A stretch of DNA of 42,520 nucleotides from Lysobacterales bacterium (GTDB lineage Bacteria; Pseudomonadota; Gammaproteobacteria; Xanthomonadales; SZUA-36). How positions within the stretch are numbered: the first letter of the stretch is position 1; the number at the start of each line of letters is the position of its first letter. The stretch lies in contig JABAAB010000057.1 in the NCBI GenBank assembly GCA_014238945.1, forward strand, positions 1 through 42,520, written 5' to 3'. Below the pieces are notes generated by a model. The model was not told the DNA's origin, searched no databases, and saw only the letters and a program-made list of their open reading frames with translations. This document shows, in pieces, positions 24,140 through 33,459 of this stretch. A program made the translations under genes and the position numbers.

Positions 24140-25501
24140 CTAGCGGTATTCGATTCCGTTTTTGACGACATAAACCAGATTCTTGAGCGCGCTCATGTGT
24201 TCCAGAGGATTTCCATCCACCACGATAATATCCGCAAGTTTCCCAGGTTCGATCGTGCCGAACTGATTCGTGGAGGGGCCGCCGTCTCCTCGTCTTTGCC
24301 GCGACAGCAACCGAGCCGGCAAGCTGGTGGCGGAACTGATGACATGCATCGGGCTCATGCCGTAGCGCACCATCAGATCCATTTCGCGCCAGGTCGACTC
24401 GTGATGGAAGTTCATCGGCGTGCCGGAATCCGTGCCAACCAGAATCGGGATACCGGCCCTGTAAAGCTGCATTAGTTTCTTGGGGAAAGTATAAATCTCG
24501 CGCTTCGAACCCGAAAAATAAGTTAGGCGAGAGAAGTAATCCAGTGACCCGCGTACATCCCGATAGATGTCTTCCGGAAGGTAGCTCTTCAGCAACGGCG
24601 TGTCGAGGCGCGCAGGAAAGTCTCTCGTGATGTCATAGACATTGTCCACCATGAGGGTCGGCGTATAGTAGACGCGGCTTTCGGCCATTATTCGTAGGCT
24701 GTCGCTCGGGAACTCCTCATCGCCGATAGCGCCCATGTGTTCGATGGAATCGACTCCGGCATCGATGTCCGCTTTGATATCCCGGTAATCTCCTCCATGG
24801 GCCGCAACATGAATCCCCGCCTGGTGCGCTTCCTCCACGACCGCCTTTAACATCTCAGGGGTCGGTTGGCCCCATGGCTTGAGCAGGTCCACGCCGGCGG
24901 CGATCAGAGTCCGAGCGTGCGTTCTGGCTTCATCGGCATCTTTGGCGATCAACTGGAAATAGTGGGGCAGGCCGTTGTCACTGCGGCTGATAAACGGGCC
25001 GCTGACGAAGAGGCTTGGCCCCACCTTCTGCCCTTTTTTGATGGCATCCCGCAGCTCGATGGACTCCTTCAAGGGAGCGCCCATATCCCGCGCCGTGGTA
25101 ACTCCGTGTTTCAGCAAGACCTTGGCGCTGATCGTCATGATTTCGGACACCCGCTTTTCGTAGCGGGGCAAATACTCGCTATACTTACCATGCCCCACGA
25201 GCATCAGGTGGGCATGCATTTCTACCAACCCCGGCATCACAGTATAGCCATGGGCGTCAATGATATTGGCGTTGGGTGGGATTTCCACATCAACGCGCGT
25301 ACCCGCATCTATGATTCGATCCCCTTCAACAACAATGACGGAGTCATGGATAGGCAGGCCCTCGTTACCGTCAATCAGCATCCCTCCGACAATGGCGATC
25401 GGCCCGTTTCGTATCACAGGTTCGATGTCGTACGACGAAGCGCCAGCCAGGTCCGAGCAGAACCATGAGGAGACGAGGGTGAAGAAGATAATTCGTTTCA
25501 T
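24140..25501 (-). CDS. Exported amidohydrolase (imidazolonepropionase/prolidase-like)
   Basis: A 453-residue amidohydrolase with a signal peptide ending near ASSYD. Metal-binding landmarks are EMHAHL (His96, His98), a Lys in DLLKPWGQP that could be carboxylated, HVAAHGGD, SIEHMGAIGD and GTDSGTP. Relatives include Xaa-Arg and Xaa-Lys dipeptidases and imidazolonepropionase-like enzymes. The start overlaps the stop of the upstream TolB-amidohydrolase gene as ATGA, so the two are translationally coupled and likely act on related substrates in the periplasm. Confidence 0.9.
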   Translation of the reverse strand: MKRIIFFTLVSSWFCSDLAGASSYDIEPVIRNGPIAIVGGMLIDGNEGLPIHDSVIVVEGDRIIDAGTRVDVEIPPNANIIDAHGYTVMPGLVEMHAHLMLVGHGKYSEYLPRYEKRVSEIMTISAKVLLKHGVTTARDMGAPLKESIELRDAIKKGQKVGPSLFVSGPFISRSDNGLPHYFQLIAKDADEARTHARTLIAAGVDLLKPWGQPTPEMLKAVVEEAHQAGIHVAAHGGDYRDIKADIDAGVDSIEHMGAIGDEEFPSDSLRIMAESRVYYTPTLMVDNVYDITRDFPARLDTPLLKSYLPEDIYRDVRGSLDYFSRLTYFSGSKREIYTFPKKLMQLYRAGIPILVGTDSGTPMNFHHESTWREMDLMVRYGMSPMHVISSATSLPARLLSRQRRGDGGPSTNQFGTIEPGKLADIIVVDGNPLEHMSALKNLVYVVKNGIEYR

Positions 25502-28500
25502 GGTGATTCCTCAATGTGAATCTGCTTACTCTGCCACCAAGGTGCGGGAAGGTTTTTCTTATCCGGCCACTGTTGAGCAAGGGTCTCGGCATCGTATAAA
25601 ACGCCATTAACCATCACCCGGCTTATGCTGTTGGTGTGGGCAATATCGTCCAGAGGATTGTTATCCATCACCACAAGGTCGGCCAGTTTGCCCGCTTCGA
25701 TACTTCCGATATCAGTGTCGAGTCCAATGGCCTTGGCGCTTTCGAGTGTCGCTACCCGTAATACATTGTGATTGCTCATGCCGCCTGCCGACAAAGCGGA
25801 CATTTCCCAGTGAACCTGCAAGCCCTGCATTTCGCCATGCCCGCCGAGCCCAATATTGCCACCCGCTTCGAGTATCTCATTCGCACCGCTGGCGACCTCG
25901 GGGAAGATGTGATCCTCTGGTGCAACAATCCTTGTTCTCGAGATGCGTTGCTCGATCAGGTTGGCCGGCATAAATCGATGTAGCTTTTTATCCTTCAATC
26001 CAATTCTGTTGGCAGTGAAATGATCGACTGCGAATGGGCCGCCGAAACTAACCAACAGCGTGGGTGTATAGCTGATGCCAGACTGGGCATAGAGCTGAAC
26101 AATATCATCGTTTAAGGGAACGATAGGAATGGAGTGCTCAATGCCGCTGAAGCCATCCAGGGCAAAAGTGAGGTCCATCTTCGAGTCAGAGCCGCCTTCG
26201 GTTGTCACGAGAAGGTCAAGCTCGCGACAGGCTTGAATGACCCACTGGCGAACCTCCCGACTGCCGGCCAGGTAAGCTTTGACCAGGTGGGTGCGGTACT
26301 TCGTTTTGTACCGGGCGAGGACGGCATGGACTTGTTCATAGGATTGGAAGTTGTTGAAGAAGAATACGCCGCGACCGGTCGAGAATATTCTCGGACCGAT
26401 CATTTCGCCAGTCGCTACAGCATCGCTGTAGACAAATATGTCGGCAGTAAAGGTCTGGGGATCACGGATGGTCGTCACACCGTAGGCCAGGTTGGCGTAG
26501 GCATTGTGATCCTCGAGGTCCAATACCGACTGTTTGAGTTGCCAGTGGGCGTGGATATCCACAATGCCAGGCATGATGGTTTTGTTGTGAACGTCGACAA
26601 CTGTCGCCGTCTCCGGAATATTAACCGACCCGCGTTTGCCGACATCCAGAATACGATTGCCGTCGATCAGAATGTCGCCGTCACCGATGACCCTGTCACC
26701 ATCCATGGTAATTATGCGAGCGCCGCGCAGCACTATAGTGCCTGACGGCGTCTGCCGAGGTAGCTGAACAGTTGCTTCGATTTCAGTGACGACGTCATTA
26801 TCAGCCACCTTGCGGTACAAGGTGCTGCCCGCCGACCAGGCGAGTGTGCTTCCATTCGCCCAGGAAAAGTGGTCGGCGCCCAACATGGTGATTTTGGTGT
26901 AGGAACTGCCCGGTTCATAGACATTGACGGAGGGCTGTTCTGCCGGTACCGACGACATATCGATCAGGTAGAGCTGGTTTTCAACCGCCGCCAGCGCCTG
27001 GCGTCCGTCAGGGCTCAAGAGTATATCGTCGGCCATAGCGGGGAAGCTGGCTGCACTCGCTGACCCCGTCACACGGAGGTGAGTTTTTTGATCGCTACCG
27101 TCCAGCTTCCATGAGCTCAGGCCCAGGCCAAAGGAGTAGGCGTAAAAACGTTGTTCATCTTCGCTGAAATGGAGCCTGACAACGCCGCCTGCCGGTGCAA
27201 TTGCGACGGCGTCGCCGCCGTTGTTGGCGAGACTGACAATCTGCTCGGCTGCGGCCAGTGGGCCACGGGCGTTTTCCAGCCGCAGATCTTTCGGTGCACT
27301 TACCGCCAAAATCGTTTGACCGTCGCGGGACCATACCGGGTTGCGGTAATAGGCGTTGTCAGCCGTGAGCTTTTGCGCGGGTCCGGCGCTGTCCGCGCGC
27401 ACCTTCCAGATAGCCCCGCCCTCTGTTGCACTCCAGGTCACATAGGCCAGCCAGGTACCATCCGGAGACCACGCCGGGTGAAATTCCCCAAAGTCCGCTT
27501 GGGTGGTCAGTTTGCGGGGAGTCTGGTCGGCAATGGCCATTTTGTAGAGGCGGCCGAAAGCGGAAAACGCAAACTGATTGCCGTCCGGCGAGACAACAGC
27601 GCCCTTGGCCACCCTTGCGGTCACCGGCCCCTGATCGATAGTGACCGATGGAGCAATCCTCGGTGCAACTTCCATCTCCACGCGGACATGAAACGGAATC
27701 TCGATCACACCGCCATCGGCAATGCTGACACGGCGCATTTTGCCACCAAAGGCGATCACTACCGCATCGTTGGCAGCGGTGAAGGAAAAGCCGGGCAGCA
27801 TGTCCCGCGATGCCCAGGTCTCCAGTCCGTTGAAGCCGATATCCTGTAACAGCCAACGATCATCACCGAACTCCAGATTACGCAGCCGCAATCCGGTTTT
27901 TCCATCGTGCAAGGCGCCGTAGGCAAGCCATTTTCCGTCTGGCGATAGTTGTGGCTTGAAAGTCGACTCGCTACGGTCACTGACGGCTTCAACATCACCG
28001 CTTAACAAGTTGAGCTTCATGATTTCGGCACGGGGCTCAGCAGGTGGACTGTGCTGCCGTGTGACAGAGGCAGCGAAGTACAGGTCGCGGTCGTTTGCGG
28101 ATACCTGAGGCCCGTAGGCGCCAGGGGCAAAGGCGGAAACATACACAGAGCCTCGGCCCATATTCGGGGTTTCGACCCGTTCCGGCGTATTACCGTTTAT
28201 TGGGTAGGCCCAGATTTCAACGTTGGCGCTATTGGTGCGGCGGCTGGGCAGCTGCGAAACGTAAATGGTTTGACCATCGCTGGACCACGCCGGGGAAATT
28301 AACTCGCCATCGTGGCGTGTGCTGAGTTGTTTAGGTTCGCTGCCATCGGTATTGGCAAGCCACAGGTTGTCTTCGCCACTGCGATCGCTAACAAACACCA
28401 GCTGCGAGCCGTCAGGTGAATAGCGCGGCTGCGACGCAAAGTCACGACCGGTGATGATCTGCTTGGCGTCGCCACCTTCGATGGGCAATTCATAGAGGTC

Positions 28501-28671
28501 GCCCAGGAGTTCAAACACCAGGTACTCGCCGTTCGGGGCAACGTCCAGCGATATCCAGCTACCTTCATCCGTCCCAAAAACAATGGTGTTGGCGGGCGTC
28601 GATGGGGGTTGAGTGCAACCTGATGCACTCAAGAATAGCGTCAGACACAGCGCGAGCGATCTCACCATCAT
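25498..28671 (-). CDS. TolB-propeller / amidohydrolase lipoprotein
   Basis: A 1057-residue two-domain protein. The lipobox SASGC is at the end of the signal peptide (Cys19). The first 620 residues hold repeated beta-propeller blades of PD40 type, such as YSPDGSQLVFVSDRSGEDNLW-like units (SPDGSQLVFVSDRSGE, SPDGTWLAYVTW, SPDGRQALAAV). The C-terminal 400 residues form an amidohydrolase with DIHAHWQL, GIEHSIPI, GGHGEMQGLQ and LADLVVMDNNPLDD. The same architecture is common in secreted peptidase-like hydrolases. Both ends overlap neighbours as ATGA, upstream with the beta-lactamase-family gene and downstream with the amidohydrolase. Confidence 0.9.
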   Translation of the reverse strand: MMVRSLALCLTLFLSASGCTQPPSTPANTIVFGTDEGSWISLDVAPNGEYLVFELLGDLYELPIEGGDAKQIITGRDFASQPRYSPDGSQLVFVSDRSGEDNLWLANTDGSEPKQLSTRHDGELISPAWSSDGQTIYVSQLPSRRTNSANVEIWAYPINGNTPERVETPNMGRGSVYVSAFAPGAYGPQVSANDRDLYFAASVTRQHSPPAEPRAEIMKLNLLSGDVEAVSDRSESTFKPQLSPDGKWLAYGALHDGKTGLRLRNLEFGDDRWLLQDIGFNGLETWASRDMLPGFSFTAANDAVVIAFGGKMRRVSIADGGVIEIPFHVRVEMEVAPRIAPSVTIDQGPVTARVAKGAVVSPDGNQFAFSAFGRLYKMAIADQTPRKLTTQADFGEFHPAWSPDGTWLAYVTWSATEGGAIWKVRADSAGPAQKLTADNAYYRNPVWSRDGQTILAVSAPKDLRLENARGPLAAAEQIVSLANNGGDAVAIAPAGGVVRLHFSEDEQRFYAYSFGLGLSSWKLDGSDQKTHLRVTGSASAASFPAMADDILLSPDGRQALAAVENQLYLIDMSSVPAEQPSVNVYEPGSSYTKITMLGADHFSWANGSTLAWSAGSTLYRKVADNDVVTEIEATVQLPRQTPSGTIVLRGARIITMDGDRVIGDGDILIDGNRILDVGKRGSVNIPETATVVDVHNKTIMPGIVDIHAHWQLKQSVLDLEDHNAYANLAYGVTTIRDPQTFTADIFVYSDAVATGEMIGPRIFSTGRGVFFFNNFQSYEQVHAVLARYKTKYRTHLVKAYLAGSREVRQWVIQACRELDLLVTTEGGSDSKMDLTFALDGFSGIEHSIPIVPLNDDIVQLYAQSGISYTPTLLVSFGGPFAVDHFTANRIGLKDKKLHRFMPANLIEQRISRTRIVAPEDHIFPEVASGANEILEAGGNIGLGGHGEMQGLQVHWEMSALSAGGMSNHNVLRVATLESAKAIGLDTDIGSIEAGKLADLVVMDNNPLDDIAHTNSISRVMVNGVLYDAETLAQQWPDKKNLPAPWWQSKQIHIEESP

Positions 28672-29786
28672 TCGCTGTCGCCGTAAATTCTTTCGACCGA
28701 ATCAAATACCCGGTTCACGTTGCCTTTGAAACGATAGTTGCAAAGGGAAACCATGATTTCGTCGGTTTCCAGGATTCGGTAGGGGGCGGAGATAAAGCCG
28801 ACAAACCCGCCGGCGTGGCCGAAGAGTTTCCGATCTCCAAATTCCAGGTACATATTTCCGAAGGCGTAGTCGATAGACCAGTCTCGATACTTGGCGGGCA
28901 CCTCGGTATAGGTGGCCGGCGTTGTCAGGATATTCATGAGCTCATCTCCGCCTGGCAGGCGGTTGTCGGCAAAGTTGTTGTACCAGATCACCAGATCCTC
29001 AACGGTGGAGAACACACCACCGTCACCCACCACCTCCAGGTTGGTATTGTTCTTCTGCCACTGGCCATCAATTTCTGCGTAACCATCGGCACGATTCTCG
29101 ACGAGTTCACGGTGATTGTCGTGAAAATGGGTGTTGTGCATCCCCAGCGGTTCGAAGATATGTTCTTCTGCAAATTCACGCATGGTCTGGCCACTGGCCG
29201 ATTCGACAGCTTGTGCCAACAGTACGTAGGCTGAATTGCTGTAGGCGTAACGGCTGCCGGGTTCGAAGTCGAGGCGACTCATGCGGTATAGAAATTCCCG
29301 GTTCTTTTCACTGGGATAAAAATTGCCGTCCAGATCACCGTATACCGCTGCCAGGATCGGCATGTAGTCCGGGATGCCGCTGCTGTGGTTAACCATTTGG
29401 CGAATAGTCACCGGCGTACCGTAGTCGGGTAAATCCGGCAGTATCGTATGAATGTCCGCATCCAGATCCAGCTTACCCTGCAGTGACAACAAGGCGATGC
29501 TGGTCGCAACGAATTGCTTGGTCGTCGAGCCGACGCGAAAAACGGTGGTCGCGTCGATAGGAATATCATGTTCCAGATTGGCCATGCCAAATTGGCGTTG
29601 ATAGATCAACTGACCATTGCGGGCAAATCCGACAGCGCAACCCGGCCCATCGGTGCGGTCGAGATCCTGGTAGACGTCCTCTACCGCAGCGGAAATCATC
29701 TGTAATTTGGCCGATTCTGCAGCCGCAGTGCTGCATATCAGTGTCAGTAGCAGCAACAGGGCAATCACGGTTATCGCAGACTTCAC
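28668..29786 (-). CDS. Serine hydrolase, class C beta-lactamase family
   Basis: A 372-residue exported penicillin-binding-protein-fold hydrolase. The signal peptide is about residues 1-23. The catalytic tetrad STTK has Ser87 and Lys90, YSN is at 182-184, and the KTG-equivalent is HAGG in LFGHAGGFVGF. The family includes D-aminopeptidases, DD-peptidases and esterases as well as beta-lactamases. Given the D-amino acid genes across the regulator, a D-aminopeptidase-like role is a reasonable inference. Its stop overlaps the next ATG, and its own ATG overlaps the FKBP stop, both as ATGA. Confidence 0.9.
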   Translation of the reverse strand: MKSAITVIALLLLLTLICSTAAAESAKLQMISAAVEDVYQDLDRTDGPGCAVGFARNGQLIYQRQFGMANLEHDIPIDATTVFRVGSTTKQFVATSIALLSLQGKLDLDADIHTILPDLPDYGTPVTIRQMVNHSSGIPDYMPILAAVYGDLDGNFYPSEKNREFLYRMSRLDFEPGSRYAYSNSAYVLLAQAVESASGQTMREFAEEHIFEPLGMHNTHFHDNHRELVENRADGYAEIDGQWQKNNTNLEVVGDGGVFSTVEDLVIWYNNFADNRLPGGDELMNILTTPATYTEVPAKYRDWSIDYAFGNMYLEFGDRKLFGHAGGFVGFISAPYRILETDEIMVSLCNYRFKGNVNRVFDSVERIYGDSE

Positions 29787-30493
29787 TTCAGAATCTCAAG
29801 TAGTTCTACCTCAGTGATAAGTGTTTCGTTCGGCCCGATCGGTCCGCCGCCCTCCTCTCCGTAGGCAAGGTTTGGCGGGGAATAAAACACCCACTTTGCT
29901 CCTTCACGCATTAGTAACAGGATTTCTCTTAGTGCCGGCTTAACTTTGCCTACGGGAAACTCGGCGGGCTCGTCGCGCTTGTACGAACTGTCAAATTCCT
30001 CGCCATTCAACATCGTGCCCCGGTAATGAATCCTGGCAATGTCATCAGCACTAGGTCGTTCGCCGGTGCCGGGTCGCAGAATTTTGTAGAGTAGTCCGCT
30101 CTCTGTACTCACAACACCCGGTTCAAGTGCCATTGCTTTCATAAATGCGTTGCCTGCCTCGAGATTATTGTCCGACAACCCTTGCCAACGCGCCTCGAAC
30201 TCGGCGACTTTTTCTCGCTTGATCGTTACAATGCGAATGTACTCGGCCATTGACAGATTCGGTTGTACGCCAGCTTGTTCATCCCGGATGGCCTGGGCCA
30301 CCATATCCGGGTCCAGCACGAACCCTTGGCGCGATCGTTCTTCAAGCATTTCCATGCCCAGTATGTAGCTCAATTTTTGTTGATCGCTCGCATTATTCAA
30401 ATCTAGAGTGGCCGGGTTTGACGTTTGAGGGTCGGCGAACAGGATCTGCGGGAACAACGCTATCGTGGCAAGGCAGGCGAATCTGAGCAGCAT
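29783..30493 (-). CDS. FKBP-type peptidyl-prolyl isomerase (Mip/FkpA-like)
   Basis: A 236-residue periplasmic folding helper. A signal peptide (LLRFACLATIALFPQILFA) is followed by the helical dimerisation domain with SYILGMEMLEERSRQG, then an FKBP domain (about 125-236) with GTGERPSADDIARIHYRGTM-type start, FDSSYKRDEPAEFPVGKV and LAYGEEGGGPIGPNETL. It is first gene of the six-gene unit, which is unusual: a folding catalyst leading a set of secreted hydrolases may assist their folding or cleavage at proline-rich substrates. TTGCTC and TAATAT with a 17-base spacer lie about 40-65 bases upstream. Confidence 0.92.
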   Translation of the reverse strand: MLLRFACLATIALFPQILFADPQTSNPATLDLNNASDQQKLSYILGMEMLEERSRQGFVLDPDMVAQAIRDEQAGVQPNLSMAEYIRIVTIKREKVAEFEARWQGLSDNNLEAGNAFMKAMALEPGVVSTESGLLYKILRPGTGERPSADDIARIHYRGTMLNGEEFDSSYKRDEPAEFPVGKVKPALREILLLMREGAKWVFYSPPNLAYGEEGGGPIGPNETLITEVELLEILK

Positions 30494-30518
30494 GGCGGAT
30501 ATCTCGAAAGATGAAATT

Positions 30519-30534
30519 GGTTATTATATTATCC
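30519..30534 (-). promoter_or_regulatory. Operator-like AT palindrome at the FKBP operon promoter
   Basis: On the minus strand GGATAATATAATAACC agrees with 12 of 16 positions of the core of the perfect palindrome at 31193-31210. It overlaps the likely -10 TAATAT, whose -35 TTGCTC lies 17 bases upstream. A second binding site for the PuuR-like regulator is suggested. Confidence 0.45.
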
Positions 30535-30572
30535 GTAAGTCGCTTGCCGAGCAATGCTAAGGGCGCTGCCGG

Positions 30573-31127
30573 TCAGGCTGGCGGCGTACATGCGCTGACA
30601 ATGACGCAGTCAACTTCGCCCACATTGCGCATCTTATGTGGCAGGTGGGACGGAAACAGGTAACCCTCGTTTGCCTTCAGCACTCGGGTTCGATCGTCAA
30701 TTGTGAGTTCGATTTCTCCCTCGATGACGATTCCGCCTTCTTCGCCCGAGCGGCAGCGATAGGGGGTGCTCGCCGTTTCCGACCCTGGTGGGTAGCGCTC
30801 AAGCAGTATCTGCAGAGGCAGGCCATTCAGGTTTTTGCCTATCTGTAATAGGGATACGCCGCCTGAACCGACGTCGAGCAGGTCGTCCTCGGCGTAGAAA
30901 AAGTCGGTGTCCCTCTCGCCCTGATCGGAGAAAAAATCGGACAAGGTCATCGGGATGGCGTCTAGAATTTGGCGTAGCGTACCGATTGAAGGGCTGATCT
31001 TATCGCGTTCTATGTGCGACACGGTGCCATGGGTCAGACCCGCCTTATCGGCGAGCTTTCTTTGGGACAGGTCATAGCGTTTGCGCAGAGCCTTCAGTCT
31101 TGAACCAACATTTTGATGAATATCCAC
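30573..31127 (-). CDS. XRE-cupin regulator, PuuR-like
   Basis: A 184-residue repressor-type protein, the same length as E. coli PuuR (185) and similar to it end to end. The XRE helix-turn-helix is at about 8-62 (LSQRKLADKAGLTHGTVSHI), followed by LSDFFS and a cupin domain with GEEGGIVIEGEIELTID and FPSHLPHKMRN. PuuR responds to putrescine; effector specificity here is not readable. GTG 31127 is chosen because GGAG lies about ten bases upstream and this start matches PuuR; the open frame to 31229 covers the operator. It lies between the FKBP operon and the D-amino acid operon and may control both. Confidence 0.9.
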   Translation of the reverse strand: MDIHQNVGSRLKALRKRYDLSQRKLADKAGLTHGTVSHIERDKISPSIGTLRQILDAIPMTLSDFFSDQGERDTDFFYAEDDLLDVGSGGVSLLQIGKNLNGLPLQILLERYPPGSETASTPYRCRSGEEGGIVIEGEIELTIDDRTRVLKANEGYLFPSHLPHKMRNVGEVDCVIVSACTPPA

Positions 31128-31192
31128 AACCAATCTTCTCCAATCGTCTGTTTTCGTTGATGTGTTCCCGCACTTGCGATCATGCCTGTGAG

Positions 31193-31210
31193 TGTATAAT
31201 ATATTATACA
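31193..31210. promoter_or_regulatory. Perfect 18-bp palindrome, probable operator
   Basis: TGTATAATATATTATACA is a perfect inverted repeat in the divergent gap between the PuuR-like gene and the TonB receptor gene. It contains TATAAT in each direction, so a bound regulator would cover the -10 of either promoter. The -35 elements are not clear on either side. Confidence 0.7.
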
Positions 31211-31267
31211 GTCCACGGTGCCCAGACAATGCACTGCAAAATTATATAGTCTTTACGGAGAGACCCC

Positions 31268-33352
31268 ATGAAATCGGTAGCATCTAACCTTCAATTGTTC
31301 GCAACGGTTGTCATCACGGTGACACTATTAGGTAGCCAGGCTTCCGCTCAATACTCCGGCATGTTGGAGGAAATTATAGTCACGGCGCAAAAGAGGGAAC
31401 AGAGCCTGCTTGAAGTACCACAAGCTGTCACCGTGGTGGGAATGGAGGATATCAAAGATCGCGCTGTTAGGGACATCAAGGGCATGCAGTTCTCCATCCC
31501 CAGTTTGTATATTACTAATAATGGCCCTGGCCAAGACCGCATACAGATGCGCGGTATTTCCCCCGGCGCCCAGGGCCTGCCGGCCGTTGGGGTATACCTG
31601 GATGAAGTGGGTATTTCGCTCGACCAGGTTCAACGGAACCTGGCGGTTCCATTGGTCGATCTTGAGCGGGTCGAAGTACTTCGAGGGCCCCAGGGAACAC
31701 TGTACGGCCAGGGTTCGATGGGGGGTACCATAAAGTACATAACCCGCAACCCGGATATGGAAGGCGCGGGATTCGAAGGTGAAGCGGGCATTATGGGTGT
31801 GGATGGCGGAGGTACCGGTTATCATGCTTATGCCGTCGCAAACCTGCCCAATCAATCAAAAACCTTAGGTGTTCGCCTGGTGGCGGGTTATGAAGATACG
31901 CCCGGTTGGATTGATGATGCGATCACGGGAGAAAAGGACATCAATGGCAATACACAAGCCTGGTTTCGTGGAAAGGCATTATGGCAACCCAATGACACGT
32001 TTACCGGCACTTTGTTGTGGCAGCATTACGACCTTGAACAGGATAACCTGAACAGCTCTGACCCCGATGATCCGGACGTGGTCGCCCAGGCCCGTAGCAC
32101 CCCGGTTGAGGACAAATTTGACCTGATTAACCTGATTCTTGATTTTGACCTGGGCGGGGTGAACCTGATCAGTTCAACCGGTTACCTCGACCGTAATCTG
32201 AAAAGTGAACAAGATCTCACGGCCTTTTTTGGCTTCCTTGTGCCACCTGGTGGAACCATCGGCCTTGCTTTTGACACGGATTTCAAAGTTTTAACTCAAG
32301 AAATACGCTTGTCGTCACAGGGTGATGGACCTTTGTCATGGACCGCAGGAGTCTGGTACAGAGACGCTGAGTCCTGGGGTATCCGATCAACACCCGCAAC
32401 GCCCAACCCGGTGATGGGGGTTCTCGATTCTATGGCAACATCCCCTGTGGACGCCAAATCCTGGGCCGTTTTTGGAGATATCAGCTATGCGTTTTCTCCA
32501 CAATGGGAAGCTTCTGTAGGTGCCCGGTACTATGATGACAAACGCACACAAAAAGGATCCGCTGTCACGTTTTTCAATCCCACGGTATTCAACGATACGG
32601 CAAAGTTTGATTCTGTCGACCCACGATTCAATCTCTTGTGGCGATATAACGATGTCGGTTCGGCCTATATCAATGTTGCCAAGGGTTTTCGCAGTGGTGG
32701 ATTCAACGCCATTGGCCCACCGGATACCTATGATCCGGAAAAACTCTGGAACTATGAAATCGGTACCCGTACCGGACTGTTCGAAAACCGCGTAACCATC
32801 GACACCGCCATCTTCTATCTCGACTATACGGATGTGCAGGTTCTTGACGTTGCCCCGGGTGCCGTTTTTGCCAATACGACCAACGCCGGTAAAGCATCCG
32901 GTGCCGGATTCGAGTTTGCGGGAACGGCGCTGCTCACAGAGCAACTCATTCTGGAATTGAGCTACAGCAAAAACAACCTGGCTTTTGACAACACCACGGC
33001 AGACAAACAGAAGGGCGATCCCCTTGATTTCGTACCGGACCAGACCTGGTCTGCTGCCTTGACTTACCGGTTCAACTGGACATCGACCCTTCCTGGCATG
33101 TTCAGGGTTGATTACCAGGCTGCCAGTGGCTATGAATTGAACATTGCCTCTCAGGGCGTTCACATAAAGACGGACAGCACGGCTTTTTTGAATGCCCGTC
33201 TTGGAATGGAAAGAGCGCGTTGGCAGCTTTATCTGGAAGGTAAAAACCTGACCAATGAAGATACAATTTTGTTTCCTCCCGCTGGTATAGTGACCACGGC
33301 CACACGCCCGGTGCCGCGTACATTAGGCCTGCTGTTCCGCTTTCAGTACTGA
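31268..33352 (+). CDS. TonB-dependent outer-membrane receptor
   Basis: A 694-residue receptor with a signal peptide ending at GSQASA and a plug starting EEIIVTAQKREQS, followed by QMRGISPGAQG and LERVEVLRGPQGTLYGQGSMGG. The last strand ends TLGLLFRFQY with a terminal aromatic residue, as expected for BAM-dependent insertion. ACGGAGAG precedes ATG 31268. It is first in the plus-strand operon with DUF885, D-aminoacylase-DUF885 and dgcN, so it likely imports the peptide or acylated amino acid these enzymes process. It is shorter and clearly different from the receptor at 13108-15621. Confidence 0.94.
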   Translation: MKSVASNLQLFATVVITVTLLGSQASAQYSGMLEEIIVTAQKREQSLLEVPQAVTVVGMEDIKDRAVRDIKGMQFSIPSLYITNNGPGQDRIQMRGISPGAQGLPAVGVYLDEVGISLDQVQRNLAVPLVDLERVEVLRGPQGTLYGQGSMGGTIKYITRNPDMEGAGFEGEAGIMGVDGGGTGYHAYAVANLPNQSKTLGVRLVAGYEDTPGWIDDAITGEKDINGNTQAWFRGKALWQPNDTFTGTLLWQHYDLEQDNLNSSDPDDPDVVAQARSTPVEDKFDLINLILDFDLGGVNLISSTGYLDRNLKSEQDLTAFFGFLVPPGGTIGLAFDTDFKVLTQEIRLSSQGDGPLSWTAGVWYRDAESWGIRSTPATPNPVMGVLDSMATSPVDAKSWAVFGDISYAFSPQWEASVGARYYDDKRTQKGSAVTFFNPTVFNDTAKFDSVDPRFNLLWRYNDVGSAYINVAKGFRSGGFNAIGPPDTYDPEKLWNYEIGTRTGLFENRVTIDTAIFYLDYTDVQVLDVAPGAVFANTTNAGKASGAGFEFAGTALLTEQLILELSYSKNNLAFDNTTADKQKGDPLDFVPDQTWSAALTYRFNWTSTLPGMFRVDYQAASGYELNIASQGVHIKTDSTAFLNARLGMERARWQLYLEGKNLTNEDTILFPPAGIVTTATRPVPRTLGLLFRFQY

Positions 33353-33459
33353 TTCAAAATACATCAGAATGATAGCAAGGCGAGTGCCGTATGGGCTCTC
33401 GCTTAGCCCTTTCACTGGAATCAGTTAATCTCCAGGTTCACCTGAGGGCCATTTTAACG

